Assembly (NCBI GenBank): GCA_903903975.1
Contig: CAIVAS010000253.1
Location: forward strand, 1-52,318
Direction of reading: 5' to 3'
Source of the DNA: an uncultured Burkholderiales bacterium
GTDB taxonomy: Bacteria; Pseudomonadota; Gammaproteobacteria; Burkholderiales; Burkholderiaceae_E
DNA length: 52,318 nt
This document shows positions 11,412 to 18,930 of this stretch, in pieces; the first letter of the stretch is position 1; each line of letters begins with the position of its first letter. Position numbers and translations under genes: made by a program. The notes beneath the pieces were generated by a model, which was not told where the DNA came from, searched no databases, and was given only the letters and a program-made list of their open reading frames with translations.

Positions 11412-12397
11412 ATCCGATGCTGACCGGCGGCGGGCGAGCCAGGCCGCCTGCGGGAGGTCGCGGACTGGGCCGTGCAATCGCCTTTGCACTGGCTGTGCAC
11501 CTGCTGCTGTTTGCCCTGCTCTTTGTCGGATTGAAATGGCAGACCCGCCGCGACGAGCCGGTCCAGGCCGAACTCTGGGTGCCGCCGTCGTCAGCCGGAC
11601 CCAAACCCGTGCCGGCGCCCCGTCCTCCCGAACCCAAGCCAGAACCGAATCCCGAGCCGACGCCCGAACCCGAGCCGAAGCCTGTGCCGACACCCGAGCC
11701 GCCGGTGCCCGAGGTCAAGCCTGCGCCCACCCCTGCCCCCCTGCCCAAGCCTGCCGAGATCAACACCGAACAGGTCAAGCGAAAGGAGGCTGAACGCAAA
11801 GAGGCCGAACGCGCCGATCTCGAACGCAAAGCGGCTGCACGAAAAGAGGCCGAGCGAAAAGAACTCGCGCGAAAGGAAGTTGATCGCAAGGAGGCGGCAG
11901 ACGCCGCCCAGGCAAAGAAGCGCCAGGAAGATCAGGCCCGACGCGAGGCCGACGACAAGCGTGCCGAAGAACGCCGCCGCAAGGAAGAACAGGCTCGTCG
12001 CGACGCCGAGGCGAGCGAAGCGCGCCGCGCCGACGATATCCGCCGTTTGCAGAACCAGGCCGGCAACGCAGGCATCCCGAGCGACAGCGCCGCCAAGGGT
12101 GCACAGAGCGGGCGCATCGATGCCGGCTATGCCGGTCGGGTCGCCGCGGCCATCCGCAGCAACACCATTTTTCAGGCTTCTGCCGATCTCGAAGGCAATC
12201 CGCGCGCGATCTTTCTGGTGCAATTGCGCCCCGATTGCAGTCTGATCTCGGTCAAACTGCAAAAGTCGAGCGGGTTTCCCGCCTGGGATCAGGCTGCCGA
12301 ACGCGGCATCGAACGCACCGACCCCTTCCCCAGACCAGGTGGCAGCGCCTGCCAGTCCGTCATCGAAATCACCCGCGGGCCGCGCGATGAACGATGA
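11408..12397 (+). CDS. tolA: Tol-Pal energy-coupling protein TolA
   Basis: Inner-membrane anchored periplasm-spanning protein of 329 aa. The GTG start overlaps the tolR stop; an in-frame ATG at 11417 is an alternative. Layout is one transmembrane helix (about 20-40), a Pro-Glu/Pro-Lys rod (about 55-115), and a long Lys/Glu/Arg/Ala coiled coil (about 118-220) with repeated RKEAER-type units. The globular C-terminal domain III contains YAGRVAAAIRSNTIF and two cysteines (DCSLIS, SACQSVIE) expected to form a disulfide. It contacts Pal and TolB at the outer membrane. The coiled coil is lower in complexity than neighbouring genes but keeps the frame. Confidence 0.93.
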   Translation: MNPMLTGGGRARPPAGGRGLGRAIAFALAVHLLLFALLFVGLKWQTRRDEPVQAELWVPPSSAGPKPVPAPRPPEPKPEPNPEPTPEPEPKPVPTPEPPVPEVKPAPTPAPLPKPAEINTEQVKRKEAERKEAERADLERKAAARKEAERKELARKEVDRKEAADAAQAKKRQEDQARREADDKRAEERRRKEEQARRDAEASEARRADDIRRLQNQAGNAGIPSDSAAKGAQSGRIDAGYAGRVAAAIRSNTIFQASADLEGNPRAIFLVQLRPDCSLISVKLQKSSGFPAWDQAAERGIERTDPFPRPGGSACQSVIEITRGPRDER

Positions 12398-12449
12398 CGA
12401 GCCTCAAGACTCGCCAACGCCCGGCCAGGGCCGTCTTCAGTCCGACCGA

Positions 12450-12455
12450 TATAAT
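12450..12455 (+). promoter_or_regulatory. Perfect TATAAT -10 element before tolB
   Basis: TATAAT lies nine bases before the tolB ATG at 12465, in the 67-base gap after tolA, and no Shine-Dalgarno sequence follows it. No good -35 is visible. This suggests an internal promoter giving a near-leaderless tolB mRNA. Confidence 0.4.
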
Positions 12456-12464
12456 CAGCCCGCT

Positions 12465-13745
12465 ATGAAACACCTCATCACCACCCTCGCGACCTTGCCG
12501 ATCCTGATGATGATGCTGCTGAGCGCACCGGGCGCCGCGCAGATGCGCATCGATGTGTCGGGCGTGGGCGCCACCCAGCTGCCGATCTCTATTGCCGATT
12601 TCGCCACCGAAAGTCGCGTGGCTCAGGAAGTCGCCAATGTGATCCGAAGCGACCTCGGCAGCAGCGGCGCCTTCAGGGTGATCGACCCGCAGCAGACCGT
12701 GAGTGAATCGGCGCCCCCCGATTACACCAGCCTGCGAAGCAGCGGCGCCGACGCCTTCGTCGGCGGCTCGGCCAACAGGCTGAGCGACGGCCGATACGAT
12801 GTCCGATATCGGCTCTACGACGTCGCCAGGCAGTCGACCCTGACCGGCGAGTCGCTGATCACCCCCGAGGCCGATCTGCGTCTTGCCGGGCATCGCATTG
12901 CCGATGCGATCTATCAGAAACTCACCGGCGAGCGCGGTGTCTTTTCCACCCGGATCGCCTTCATCACGCGGCAGGCCGGACGATTCCGGCTCAACATCGC
13001 CGACTGGGACGGCGAAAACATTCAGTCGCCGCTCAACTCCCCCGAACCGATCATCTCGCCATCGTGGTCGCCCGACGGCACCCGTCTGGCCTATGTGTCC
13101 TTCGAGGCCAAAAAACCGGTGGTCTATGTCCACACGCTGGCCACCGGGCAGCGCGTGGCCGTGGCCAACTTCAAGGGCAGCAACAGTGCACCGGCCTGGT
13201 CTCCCGACGGTCGATCGCTGGCCGTGGCCCTCACGCTTGACGGCATGTCGCAGATTTATCTCATCAGTGCCACCGAGGCCGGCACGCCGCGGCGAATCAC
13301 CAGTTCGAGTGCCATCGACACCGAGCCGGCCTTCTCGGCCGACGGCAAGTTCATCTATTTCACCTCCGATCGCGGCGGCTCGCCGCAGATCTACCGCATG
13401 CCGGCTGCCGGCGGCGACGCGACCCGCCAGACCTTCGGTGCCACCTACAACGTCAGCCCCCGGATCAGCCCCGATGGCCGCCAGCTTGCTTTCATCACGC
13501 GGCGCGAAGGGCGCTATTACGTGGCGATCAAAGACCTGTCCGGCAGCAGCGAGACCGTGCTGACCGACGGCGGACAGGAAGAGTCACCGAGCTTCGCCCC
13601 CAATGGCCGCTGGATCATGTACGCCACGCGATCGGGCGGACGCGAGAACCTGATGGCGGTCTCGGTCGATGGCCGCATCAAGCAAAGATTGAGCTCGAGT
13701 CGAGGCGATATCCGCGAGCCCGCCTGGGGCCCCTTCGCCAAGTGA
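12465..13745 (+). CDS. tolB: Tol-Pal periplasmic beta-propeller protein TolB
   Basis: Periplasmic protein of 426 aa. The ATG at 12465 is preferred over upstream in-frame ATGs because it begins the Sec signal peptide MKHLITTLATLPILMMMLLS, cleaved after GAAQ. The N-terminal domain runs to about residue 160. The six-bladed propeller carries repeats such as SPSWSPDGTRLAYVSFE, APAWSPDGRSLAVAL, EPAFSADGKFIYFTSDRGG and SPRISPDGRQLAFITRR. TolB shuttles between Pal and the outer membrane and supports envelope stability. The gene follows tolA after 67 bases and precedes pal by 45. Confidence 0.95.
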   Translation: MKHLITTLATLPILMMMLLSAPGAAQMRIDVSGVGATQLPISIADFATESRVAQEVANVIRSDLGSSGAFRVIDPQQTVSESAPPDYTSLRSSGADAFVGGSANRLSDGRYDVRYRLYDVARQSTLTGESLITPEADLRLAGHRIADAIYQKLTGERGVFSTRIAFITRQAGRFRLNIADWDGENIQSPLNSPEPIISPSWSPDGTRLAYVSFEAKKPVVYVHTLATGQRVAVANFKGSNSAPAWSPDGRSLAVALTLDGMSQIYLISATEAGTPRRITSSSAIDTEPAFSADGKFIYFTSDRGGSPQIYRMPAAGGDATRQTFGATYNVSPRISPDGRQLAFITRREGRYYVAIKDLSGSSETVLTDGGQEESPSFAPNGRWIMYATRSGGRENLMAVSVDGRIKQRLSSSRGDIREPAWGPFAK

Positions 13746-13790
13746 TGGACACTGCGCCGGCCAGGTGCCGGCGCTCAACGGAGCATTAAC

Positions 13791-14357
13791 ATGAACAAAC
13801 GTTTGATTTATCTGATCGCAGCGACAGCCGCCTCACTGTCGATCGCCGCCTGCAGTTCACCGGTCAAACTCGATGATCCGGCGCCGATCGAGGACCGCTC
13901 CAATATGCCCACCGACGGCAGCGCCGCCGCGGGCGCAGGTGGCGCATCGACCAATCCTGCCGGCAGCTCGCGGCCGGTCACACCGGTCACGATCGATGCC
14001 AAGGACCCGCTCAAGGACCCGAACAGCCCGTTGGCCAAGCGCAGCATCTATTTCGACTTTGACAGCTTCGCGATCAAGGACGAGTACCGCACGACCCTTG
14101 ATGCCCATGCGAAATACCTGACCGCCAACCGCGCCAAAAAGGCCGTCATCCAGGGCAATACCGACGAGCGCGGCAGCCGCGAATACAACCTAGCGCTCGG
14201 CCAGAAGCGCGCCGAAGCGGTTCGCCGGGCGCTGGTCGCGCTCGGTGTGACCGAATCGCAGCTCGAGGCGGTGAGCCTGGGCGAAGAAAAGGCCCGCAGC
14301 GGCAATGACGATGCGGCACAAGCCGAGAACCGTCGCGCCGATCTGGTCTACCAGTGA
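13791..14357 (+). CDS. pal: Peptidoglycan-associated lipoprotein Pal
   Basis: Outer-membrane lipoprotein of 188 aa. A short signal peptide ends in the lipobox SIAAC (Cys at residue 21). A disordered Ala/Gly/Ser linker runs to about residue 75. The OmpA-like peptidoglycan-binding domain has YFDFDSFAI, the DAP-contacting GNTDERGSREYNLALGQKRA and NRRADLVY. It anchors the outer membrane to the wall and interacts with TolA and TolB. Its stop overlaps the GTG start of the following gene. Confidence 0.96.
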   Translation: MNKRLIYLIAATAASLSIAACSSPVKLDDPAPIEDRSNMPTDGSAAAGAGGASTNPAGSSRPVTPVTIDAKDPLKDPNSPLAKRSIYFDFDSFAIKDEYRTTLDAHAKYLTANRAKKAVIQGNTDERGSREYNLALGQKRAEAVRRALVALGVTESQLEAVSLGEEKARSGNDDAAQAENRRADLVYQ

Positions 14358-15268
14358 CCATCATCACGAACGCGGCGGCGATGCGCCCCCTCGTCCCCGC
14401 ATCAGGCCCCACGGCGGCTAGCTCGGCTGACCACGCGGCTGACCACGCGGCTGACCGCCGTGTGCCGAGCGTGGCCGCCCGACTCGCCCGTGCAGCGTGG
14501 CTTGCCGCCGCGCTGATCACGACACTCGCCCAGCCGGTGCAGGCGCAGCTCTTTTCTGACGACGAAGCGCGCCGCGCGATTCTCGATCTGCGCGGCAAGC
14601 TCGACCTGATGCAGCGCGATGTCAACCGCCGCCTCGATGATCTGCAGGCCCGGCTTGAACGCATGGAACAGGGCAGTCGCGGCCAGCTCGATCTGCAGAA
14701 CCAGCTCGGCGCGATGCGCCAGGAAATCGCCGCCCTGCGAGGTGCGGTCGAAGTGCAGGCCAATGACCTCGCCCAGGCCGACAAGCGCCAGCGCGAAGCC
14801 GCCCTCGATCTGGACACCCGACTGAAGCGCTTCGAGCCCACTGCCCTGAACCTCGACGGCAAGCAGATCACGGTCGACCCCAATGAGCGGCGGACGTATG
14901 AAGCCGCGCTCGCACAGCTTCGCAATGGCGATTTCAAGTCCGCGCAGACCGCCTTCCAGCAGTTCCAGACCGCGTACCCGCAAAGTGCCTATGGCGCCGC
15001 GGTGCAGTACTGGATCGGCAGCAGCCAATACGCGCAGAAAGACAACAAGGCAGCGATCACTACACTGCAGTCCTTCGTGCAACGCTATCCCGAGCATCCG
15101 CGCACGCCCGACGCCTTGTTGACACTCGGCAATGCGCAAACCGACAGCGGCGATCGCAAGGCCGCGGCCGACGCTTTCCGGCTCATCGTGCAGAAGTTTC
15201 CCGACAGCACTGCGGCACCCACCGCCCGCGACCGGCTCGCCGCACTCAGCGCACCGCCCAAGCGCTGA
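14354..15268 (+). CDS. cpoB: Cell division coordinator CpoB (YbgF)
   Basis: Periplasmic TolA-binding protein of 304 aa that links peptidoglycan synthesis with Tol-Pal-driven constriction. The GTG start overlaps the pal stop; ATG at 14381 is an alternative that shortens a long n-region. The signal peptide core WLAAALITTLAQPVQAQ is followed by a trimerising coiled coil (about residues 70-165). A C-terminal set of tetratricopeptide repeats includes YEAALAQLRNGDFKSAQTAF and a second GDRKAAADAFRLIVQKFPDS. A 12-base tandem repeat inside the n-region encodes ADHAADHAADR, so that part is probably dispensable. Confidence 0.9.
   Translation: MTIITNAAAMRPLVPASGPTAASSADHAADHAADRRVPSVAARLARAAWLAAALITTLAQPVQAQLFSDDEARRAILDLRGKLDLMQRDVNRRLDDLQARLERMEQGSRGQLDLQNQLGAMRQEIAALRGAVEVQANDLAQADKRQREAALDLDTRLKRFEPTALNLDGKQITVDPNERRTYEAALAQLRNGDFKSAQTAFQQFQTAYPQSAYGAAVQYWIGSSQYAQKDNKAAITTLQSFVQRYPEHPRTPDALLTLGNAQTDSGDRKAAADAFRLIVQKFPDSTAAPTARDRLAALSAPPKR
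14426..14456. repeat. 12-bp tandem repeat in cpoB 5' coding region
   Basis: About 2.6 copies of GCTGACCACGCG in frame within cpoB, encoding repeated ADHA. Copies are identical, which points to a recent slippage duplication. Confidence 0.8.
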
Positions 15269-15288
15269 GCGGCGGGCGCGGCCCTGCG

Positions 15289-16404
15289 ATGACCGAGATC
15301 GACACCGCCCTGCTGGCCCAAACCGTCGCCTGGTGGACCTTTGCCATCAGCGTCATGGTGGGCCTTGCGATGAGCCGCAGCGATTTCTGCACGATGGGCG
15401 CGCTCTCGGACATCTTCAGCATGGGCGACTGGACCCGCCTGCGGATGTGGTTTGCCGCAATCGGCGTCGCCATCATCGGCACCCAACTGCTGGCCGCCAG
15501 TGGCCTGATCGATCCCGGCAAGTCGATCTATACCGCCCCTCGTCTGATGTGGCTGTCGCATCTGGCAGGCGGGCTGCTGTTTGGCTTCGGCATGGTGCTG
15601 GCCTCGGGCTGCGGCGCAAAAACCGTGCTGCGCGCCGGCACCGGCAACCTGAAGTCGCTGGTGGTGTTCATCGTGATGGGTCTGGTTGCCTACATGACCC
15701 TCAAGGGTCTGATCGGCGTCGTGCGTGTCGCTACGGTCGACCGTGTGGCAATCGATCTGAGCACCGGACAGGACCTCCCCAGGCTGCTCGCAGGCAGCAA
15801 TGCCGCCCTGCGCCGCATCCTGCATCTGACGCTGGGCGTGGGGCTCGGAGGCCTGCTTGTCGTGGTCTGCCTGGCTTCACGACAAGCGCGAAGCCCTCGC
15901 AATCTGCTGGGCGTGCTGACAGTGGGCGCGGCCATCGTGGCGGTCTGGTATCTGTCGGGCCAGGTCGGCTTCGTTGCCGAAGACCCGCAAACACTTGAAG
16001 AGCGTTTCGTCGCCACCAACAGCGGCAAGATGGAATCGCTCAGCTTTGTCGCGCCCTTTGCCTATGGCCTGGAGCTGCTGATGTTCTGGAGCGATCGCAG
16101 CAAATCGGTGAGCCTGGGCATCGCCAGCGTCCTCGGCCTGCTGGCAGGATCGACCGCCAACGCCCTGATGACCCGCAGCTTTCGATGGGAGGGCTTTCGG
16201 GGCGCCGAAGACACCGCCAATCATCTGGTCGGCGGCGCGCTGATGGGCGCAGGCGGGGTCACGGCGCTCGGATGCACCGTCGGCCAGGGCATCAGCGGCA
16301 TCTCGACCCTGGCCCTTGGATCGATGATCTCGCTGATCGCGATCCTTGCGGGCGGCATGGCCGGACTGCGCTACCAGTCATGGCGCATCGATCGACTGTC
16401 GTGA
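15289..16404 (+). CDS. YeeE/YedE-family sulfur-compound transporter (TsuA-like)
   Basis: Integral membrane protein of 371 aa with about nine to ten hydrophobic helices arranged as two YeeE/YedE repeats. Each half carries conserved Cys/Gly motifs: RSDFCTMGALSDIFSMGDW, ASGCGAKTVLRAGTGNLKSL, and ALGCTVGQGISGISTLALGS near the C-terminus. In the characterised relative TsuA such cysteines pass thiosulfate across the membrane, so uptake of thiosulfate or a related sulfur ion is a reasonable inference. No TusA-like partner gene is adjacent, although one often is. It starts 20 bases after cpoB and may be read through from the tol-pal operon. Confidence 0.8.
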   Translation: MTEIDTALLAQTVAWWTFAISVMVGLAMSRSDFCTMGALSDIFSMGDWTRLRMWFAAIGVAIIGTQLLAASGLIDPGKSIYTAPRLMWLSHLAGGLLFGFGMVLASGCGAKTVLRAGTGNLKSLVVFIVMGLVAYMTLKGLIGVVRVATVDRVAIDLSTGQDLPRLLAGSNAALRRILHLTLGVGLGGLLVVVCLASRQARSPRNLLGVLTVGAAIVAVWYLSGQVGFVAEDPQTLEERFVATNSGKMESLSFVAPFAYGLELLMFWSDRSKSVSLGIASVLGLLAGSTANALMTRSFRWEGFRGAEDTANHLVGGALMGAGGVTALGCTVGQGISGISTLALGSMISLIAILAGGMAGLRYQSWRIDRLS

Positions 16405-16411
16405 CAAGCGT

Positions 16412-16440
16412 TTGACCACAGCCTCGTCAAAAACTATACT
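16412..16440 (+). promoter_or_regulatory. Sigma70 promoter of tRNA-Lys
   Basis: TTGACC (-35, 16412-16417) and TATACT (-10, 16435-16440) are separated by exactly 17 bases and lie 35 bases before the tRNA. This is the best sigma70 promoter in the window. Confidence 0.85.
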
Positions 16441-16475
16441 TGAAGGCTTTTCAGAACAACTAAAACAGTTTCATC

Positions 16476-16551
16476 GGGTCGTTAGCTCAGCTGGTAGAGC
16501 AGCGGACTTTTAATCCGTTGGTCGCAGGTTCGAATCCCGCACGGCCTACCA
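16476..16551 (+). tRNA. tRNA-Lys (anticodon TTT)
   Basis: 76-nt cloverleaf with encoded CCA (16549-16551). The acceptor stem GGGTCGT pairs with ACGGCCT with two G-U wobbles. The D-arm contains TAGCTCAGCTGGTAGAGC. The anticodon stem GCGGA/TCCGT encloses CTTTTAA with TTT at 16509-16511. The T-arm contains GGTTCGAATCC. It is close to the tRNA-Lys known from enteric bacteria. It has its own promoter upstream and a rho-independent terminator directly after. Confidence 0.98.
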
Positions 16552-16560
16552 AACCTCTCA

Positions 16561-16598
16561 ATGGGTTACCTGCTCAGGCCGGTAGCCCATTTTCTTTT
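16561..16598 (+). terminator. Rho-independent terminator of tRNA-Lys
   Basis: A 10-bp stem (ATGGGTTACC / GGTAGCCCAT, one G-U) with a 10-base loop, followed by TTTTCTTTT. It begins nine bases after the tRNA CCA. Confidence 0.9.
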
Positions 16599-16703
16599 GT
16601 GCCGGGCCGTCTCCTCGTCGGTGCAAGTGGCGTCATTCAAACTAAGCCTCATTCGTAAAATGCGCCTAAAACCGCTAGGCTGCGGTCTTCCGAGGAGAAA
16701 AAA

Positions 16704-17858
16704 ATGAGACTGAAATCGATTCTTGGGGCCTTCACCCTGATCGGCCTTGTCAGCCTGAGCGGCATCGCTGCAGCCGACATCACGGTCGGCGTCACGGTGT
16801 CGGCCACCGGACCCGCAGCATCGCTTGGGATTCCTGAGAAAAACACCATCGCCCTCATGCCTCGCACGATTGCCGGGCAAAAAATCAATTACATCGTGCT
16901 CGACGATGCCAGCGACACCACTGCCGCGGTGGCCAATACCCGCAAGCTGATCGCTGAAAACAAGGTCGACCTGATTCTGGGTTCGACGATCACCCCCAAT
17001 TCGCTTGCCATGATCGATGTGGTCGCCGAATCGCAGGTGCCCATGATTGCGATGGCCGCCTCAGCCCGGATCATCGAGCCGATGGATGCCAAGAAGCGCT
17101 GGGTGTTCAAGACCCCGCAAAACGATATCATGATGTCGCTGGCCATTGCCCAGCACATGGCCGCCAACGGCGTGAAGTCGGTCGGCTTCATCGGCTTTTC
17201 CGATGCCTACGGCGAGGGATGGTTCCAGGAGTTCGGCAAAGCCGCCGATCTGAAAAAGCTGACGATCGTGGGCAACGAACGCTTTTCGCGCTCCGACACC
17301 GCGGTCACCGGGCAGGTGCTCAAGCTGATCGCCGCCAGACCCGATGCCATTCTGATCGCAGGCTCCGGCACGCCGGCCGCACTGCCGCAAAAAGCCCTCA
17401 AAGAGCGCGGCTACAGCGGCAAGATCTACCAGACGCACGGCGTGGCAAATGCCGATTTCCTGCGGGTCGGCGGCAAGGATGTCGAGGGCACCTTCCTGCC
17501 GGCCGGCCCGGTGCTGGTGGCCAACCAATTGCCCGATGCCAATCCGGTCAAGCAATCGGCGCTGGTCTATATCAAGGCTTATGAAGACGCCTACGGCAAG
17601 GGCAGCGTCTCAACCTTCGGTGCCCATGCCTGGGACAGCGGCATCCTCATGACCGCAGCCATCCCGGTTGCCCTCAAGAAGGCCCAACCGGGCACGCCAG
17701 AATTTCGGGCGGCACTGCGCGATGCGATCGAGCAGGTCAAAAATACTGCCGGTGCTCACGGCATCTTCAATATGTCGCCTGGCGACCATCTCGGCCTTGA
17801 CGCTCGCGCTTTCGTGATGGTCAAGATCGAAAACGGCACCTGGAAATATCAGCCCTGA
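16704..17858 (+). CDS. ABC transporter periplasmic substrate-binding protein (LivK/branched-chain type)
   Basis: Type I periplasmic binding protein of 384 aa. A clear signal peptide (MRLKSILGAFTLIGLVSLSG, cleaved after IAAA or AAADI) precedes the mature protein. The fold shows VGVTVSATGPAASLGIPEKN, the region that binds the amino acid carboxylate and amine in LivJ-like proteins, and later VGFIGFSDAYGEGWFQEF. GAGGAG at 16692-16697 is a strong ribosome-binding site. It heads the permease-ATPase genes that follow by 34 bases. In betaproteobacteria this family binds branched-chain amino acids but also aromatic acids and urea, so the ligand is open. Confidence 0.88.
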   Translation: MRLKSILGAFTLIGLVSLSGIAAADITVGVTVSATGPAASLGIPEKNTIALMPRTIAGQKINYIVLDDASDTTAAVANTRKLIAENKVDLILGSTITPNSLAMIDVVAESQVPMIAMAASARIIEPMDAKKRWVFKTPQNDIMMSLAIAQHMAANGVKSVGFIGFSDAYGEGWFQEFGKAADLKKLTIVGNERFSRSDTAVTGQVLKLIAARPDAILIAGSGTPAALPQKALKERGYSGKIYQTHGVANADFLRVGGKDVEGTFLPAGPVLVANQLPDANPVKQSALVYIKAYEDAYGKGSVSTFGAHAWDSGILMTAAIPVALKKAQPGTPEFRAALRDAIEQVKNTAGAHGIFNMSPGDHLGLDARAFVMVKIENGTWKYQP

Positions 17859-17892
17859 CCTTGTCCGGCCGGGGTTGAGCTGAACCGTCACG

Positions 17893-18930
17893 ATGGATAG
17901 TCAGATCGCCCTGCTGCTGGGGCAGGACGGTCTTGTCAATGGTGCGGTCTACGGCCTGCTGAGTCTGGCGCTCGTGCTGGTCTTTTCAGTGACCCGCGTC
18001 ATCTTCGTGGCGCAAGGCGAGTTCGTGGCCTTCGGCGCGCTATCGCTCGCGATGCTGCAGGCCCACCGCACCCCGCCCACCTTATGGCTGCTGTGCGCCC
18101 TGGCGGGCATCGCGCTTGGCGTGGCGCTGTGGCGCCACTACCGGGGCGAGCAGGTCGACCTTCGCGCAACCCTCTTCTGGACGCTGCTCATGCCGGCTGT
18201 GGCCGGCGGACTCATCCTGATGCAGCAGCGGCTTTGGCCTGAGTCGCTGCTGGCGCAATCGATTGCCACCGCGGCACTCATCACGCCACTCGGTCCGCTG
18301 ATTTATCGCCTGGCCTATCGCCCGCTCGCCGATGCCACCGTGCTGGTCCTGCTGATCGTCTCGGTGGCCGTGCACGGTGTGCTGGTCGGACTCGGGCTGT
18401 GGTTTTTCGGGGCCGAGGGATGGCGCACGACGCCGCTGTCGCAGGCGCGTTTCGACTGGGGCGGTGTCACCGTCACCGGCCAGTCGCTTGCGGTCGTTGG
18501 GCTGGCTGCGCTGCTAGTTGTTCTGATGTTTCTGTTTTTCGAGCGCTCGATTGTCGGCAAGGCCCTGCGGGCCACCGCGATGAACCGGGTCGGTGCCAGG
18601 CTGATGGGCATTCCAACCGAACTGGCCGGCGAGCTTAGCTTTGCGCTTGCAGCACTCATCGGTGCGATCTCGGGGATGCTGATCGCCCCGCTCACCACGA
18701 TCTACTACGACACCGGCTTTCTGATCGGCCTCAAGGGCTTTGTTGCGGCGATCATCGGTGGGCTGGCAAGCTATCCGATGGCGATCGTCGGCGCACTGAT
18801 CGTCGGCCAGCTCGAAGCCTTCTCCTCGTTCTGGGCCAGTGCATTCAAGGAAGTGATCGTCTTCACGCTGATCATCCCGGTGCTGCTGTGGCGCTCGCTG
18901 CGCAGTCACAGCGTGGACGATGAGGAATGA
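17893..18930 (+). CDS. ABC transporter permease, LivH type
   Basis: Inner-membrane permease of 345 aa in the branched-chain amino acid transporter family. The N-terminus has GLVNGAVYGLLSLALVLVFS, and the C-terminal half has the family segments TAMNRVGARLMGI and GFVAAIIGGLASYPMAIVGA. It is ~50 residues longer than a typical LivH: an extra hydrophilic-hydrophobic stretch (about residues 75-125) lies before the conserved RLAYRPLADATVLVLLI. It overlaps the downstream gene by four bases. Confidence 0.87.
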   Translation: MDSQIALLLGQDGLVNGAVYGLLSLALVLVFSVTRVIFVAQGEFVAFGALSLAMLQAHRTPPTLWLLCALAGIALGVALWRHYRGEQVDLRATLFWTLLMPAVAGGLILMQQRLWPESLLAQSIATAALITPLGPLIYRLAYRPLADATVLVLLIVSVAVHGVLVGLGLWFFGAEGWRTTPLSQARFDWGGVTVTGQSLAVVGLAALLVVLMFLFFERSIVGKALRATAMNRVGARLMGIPTELAGELSFALAALIGAISGMLIAPLTTIYYDTGFLIGLKGFVAAIIGGLASYPMAIVGALIVGQLEAFSSFWASAFKEVIVFTLIIPVLLWRSLRSHSVDDEE

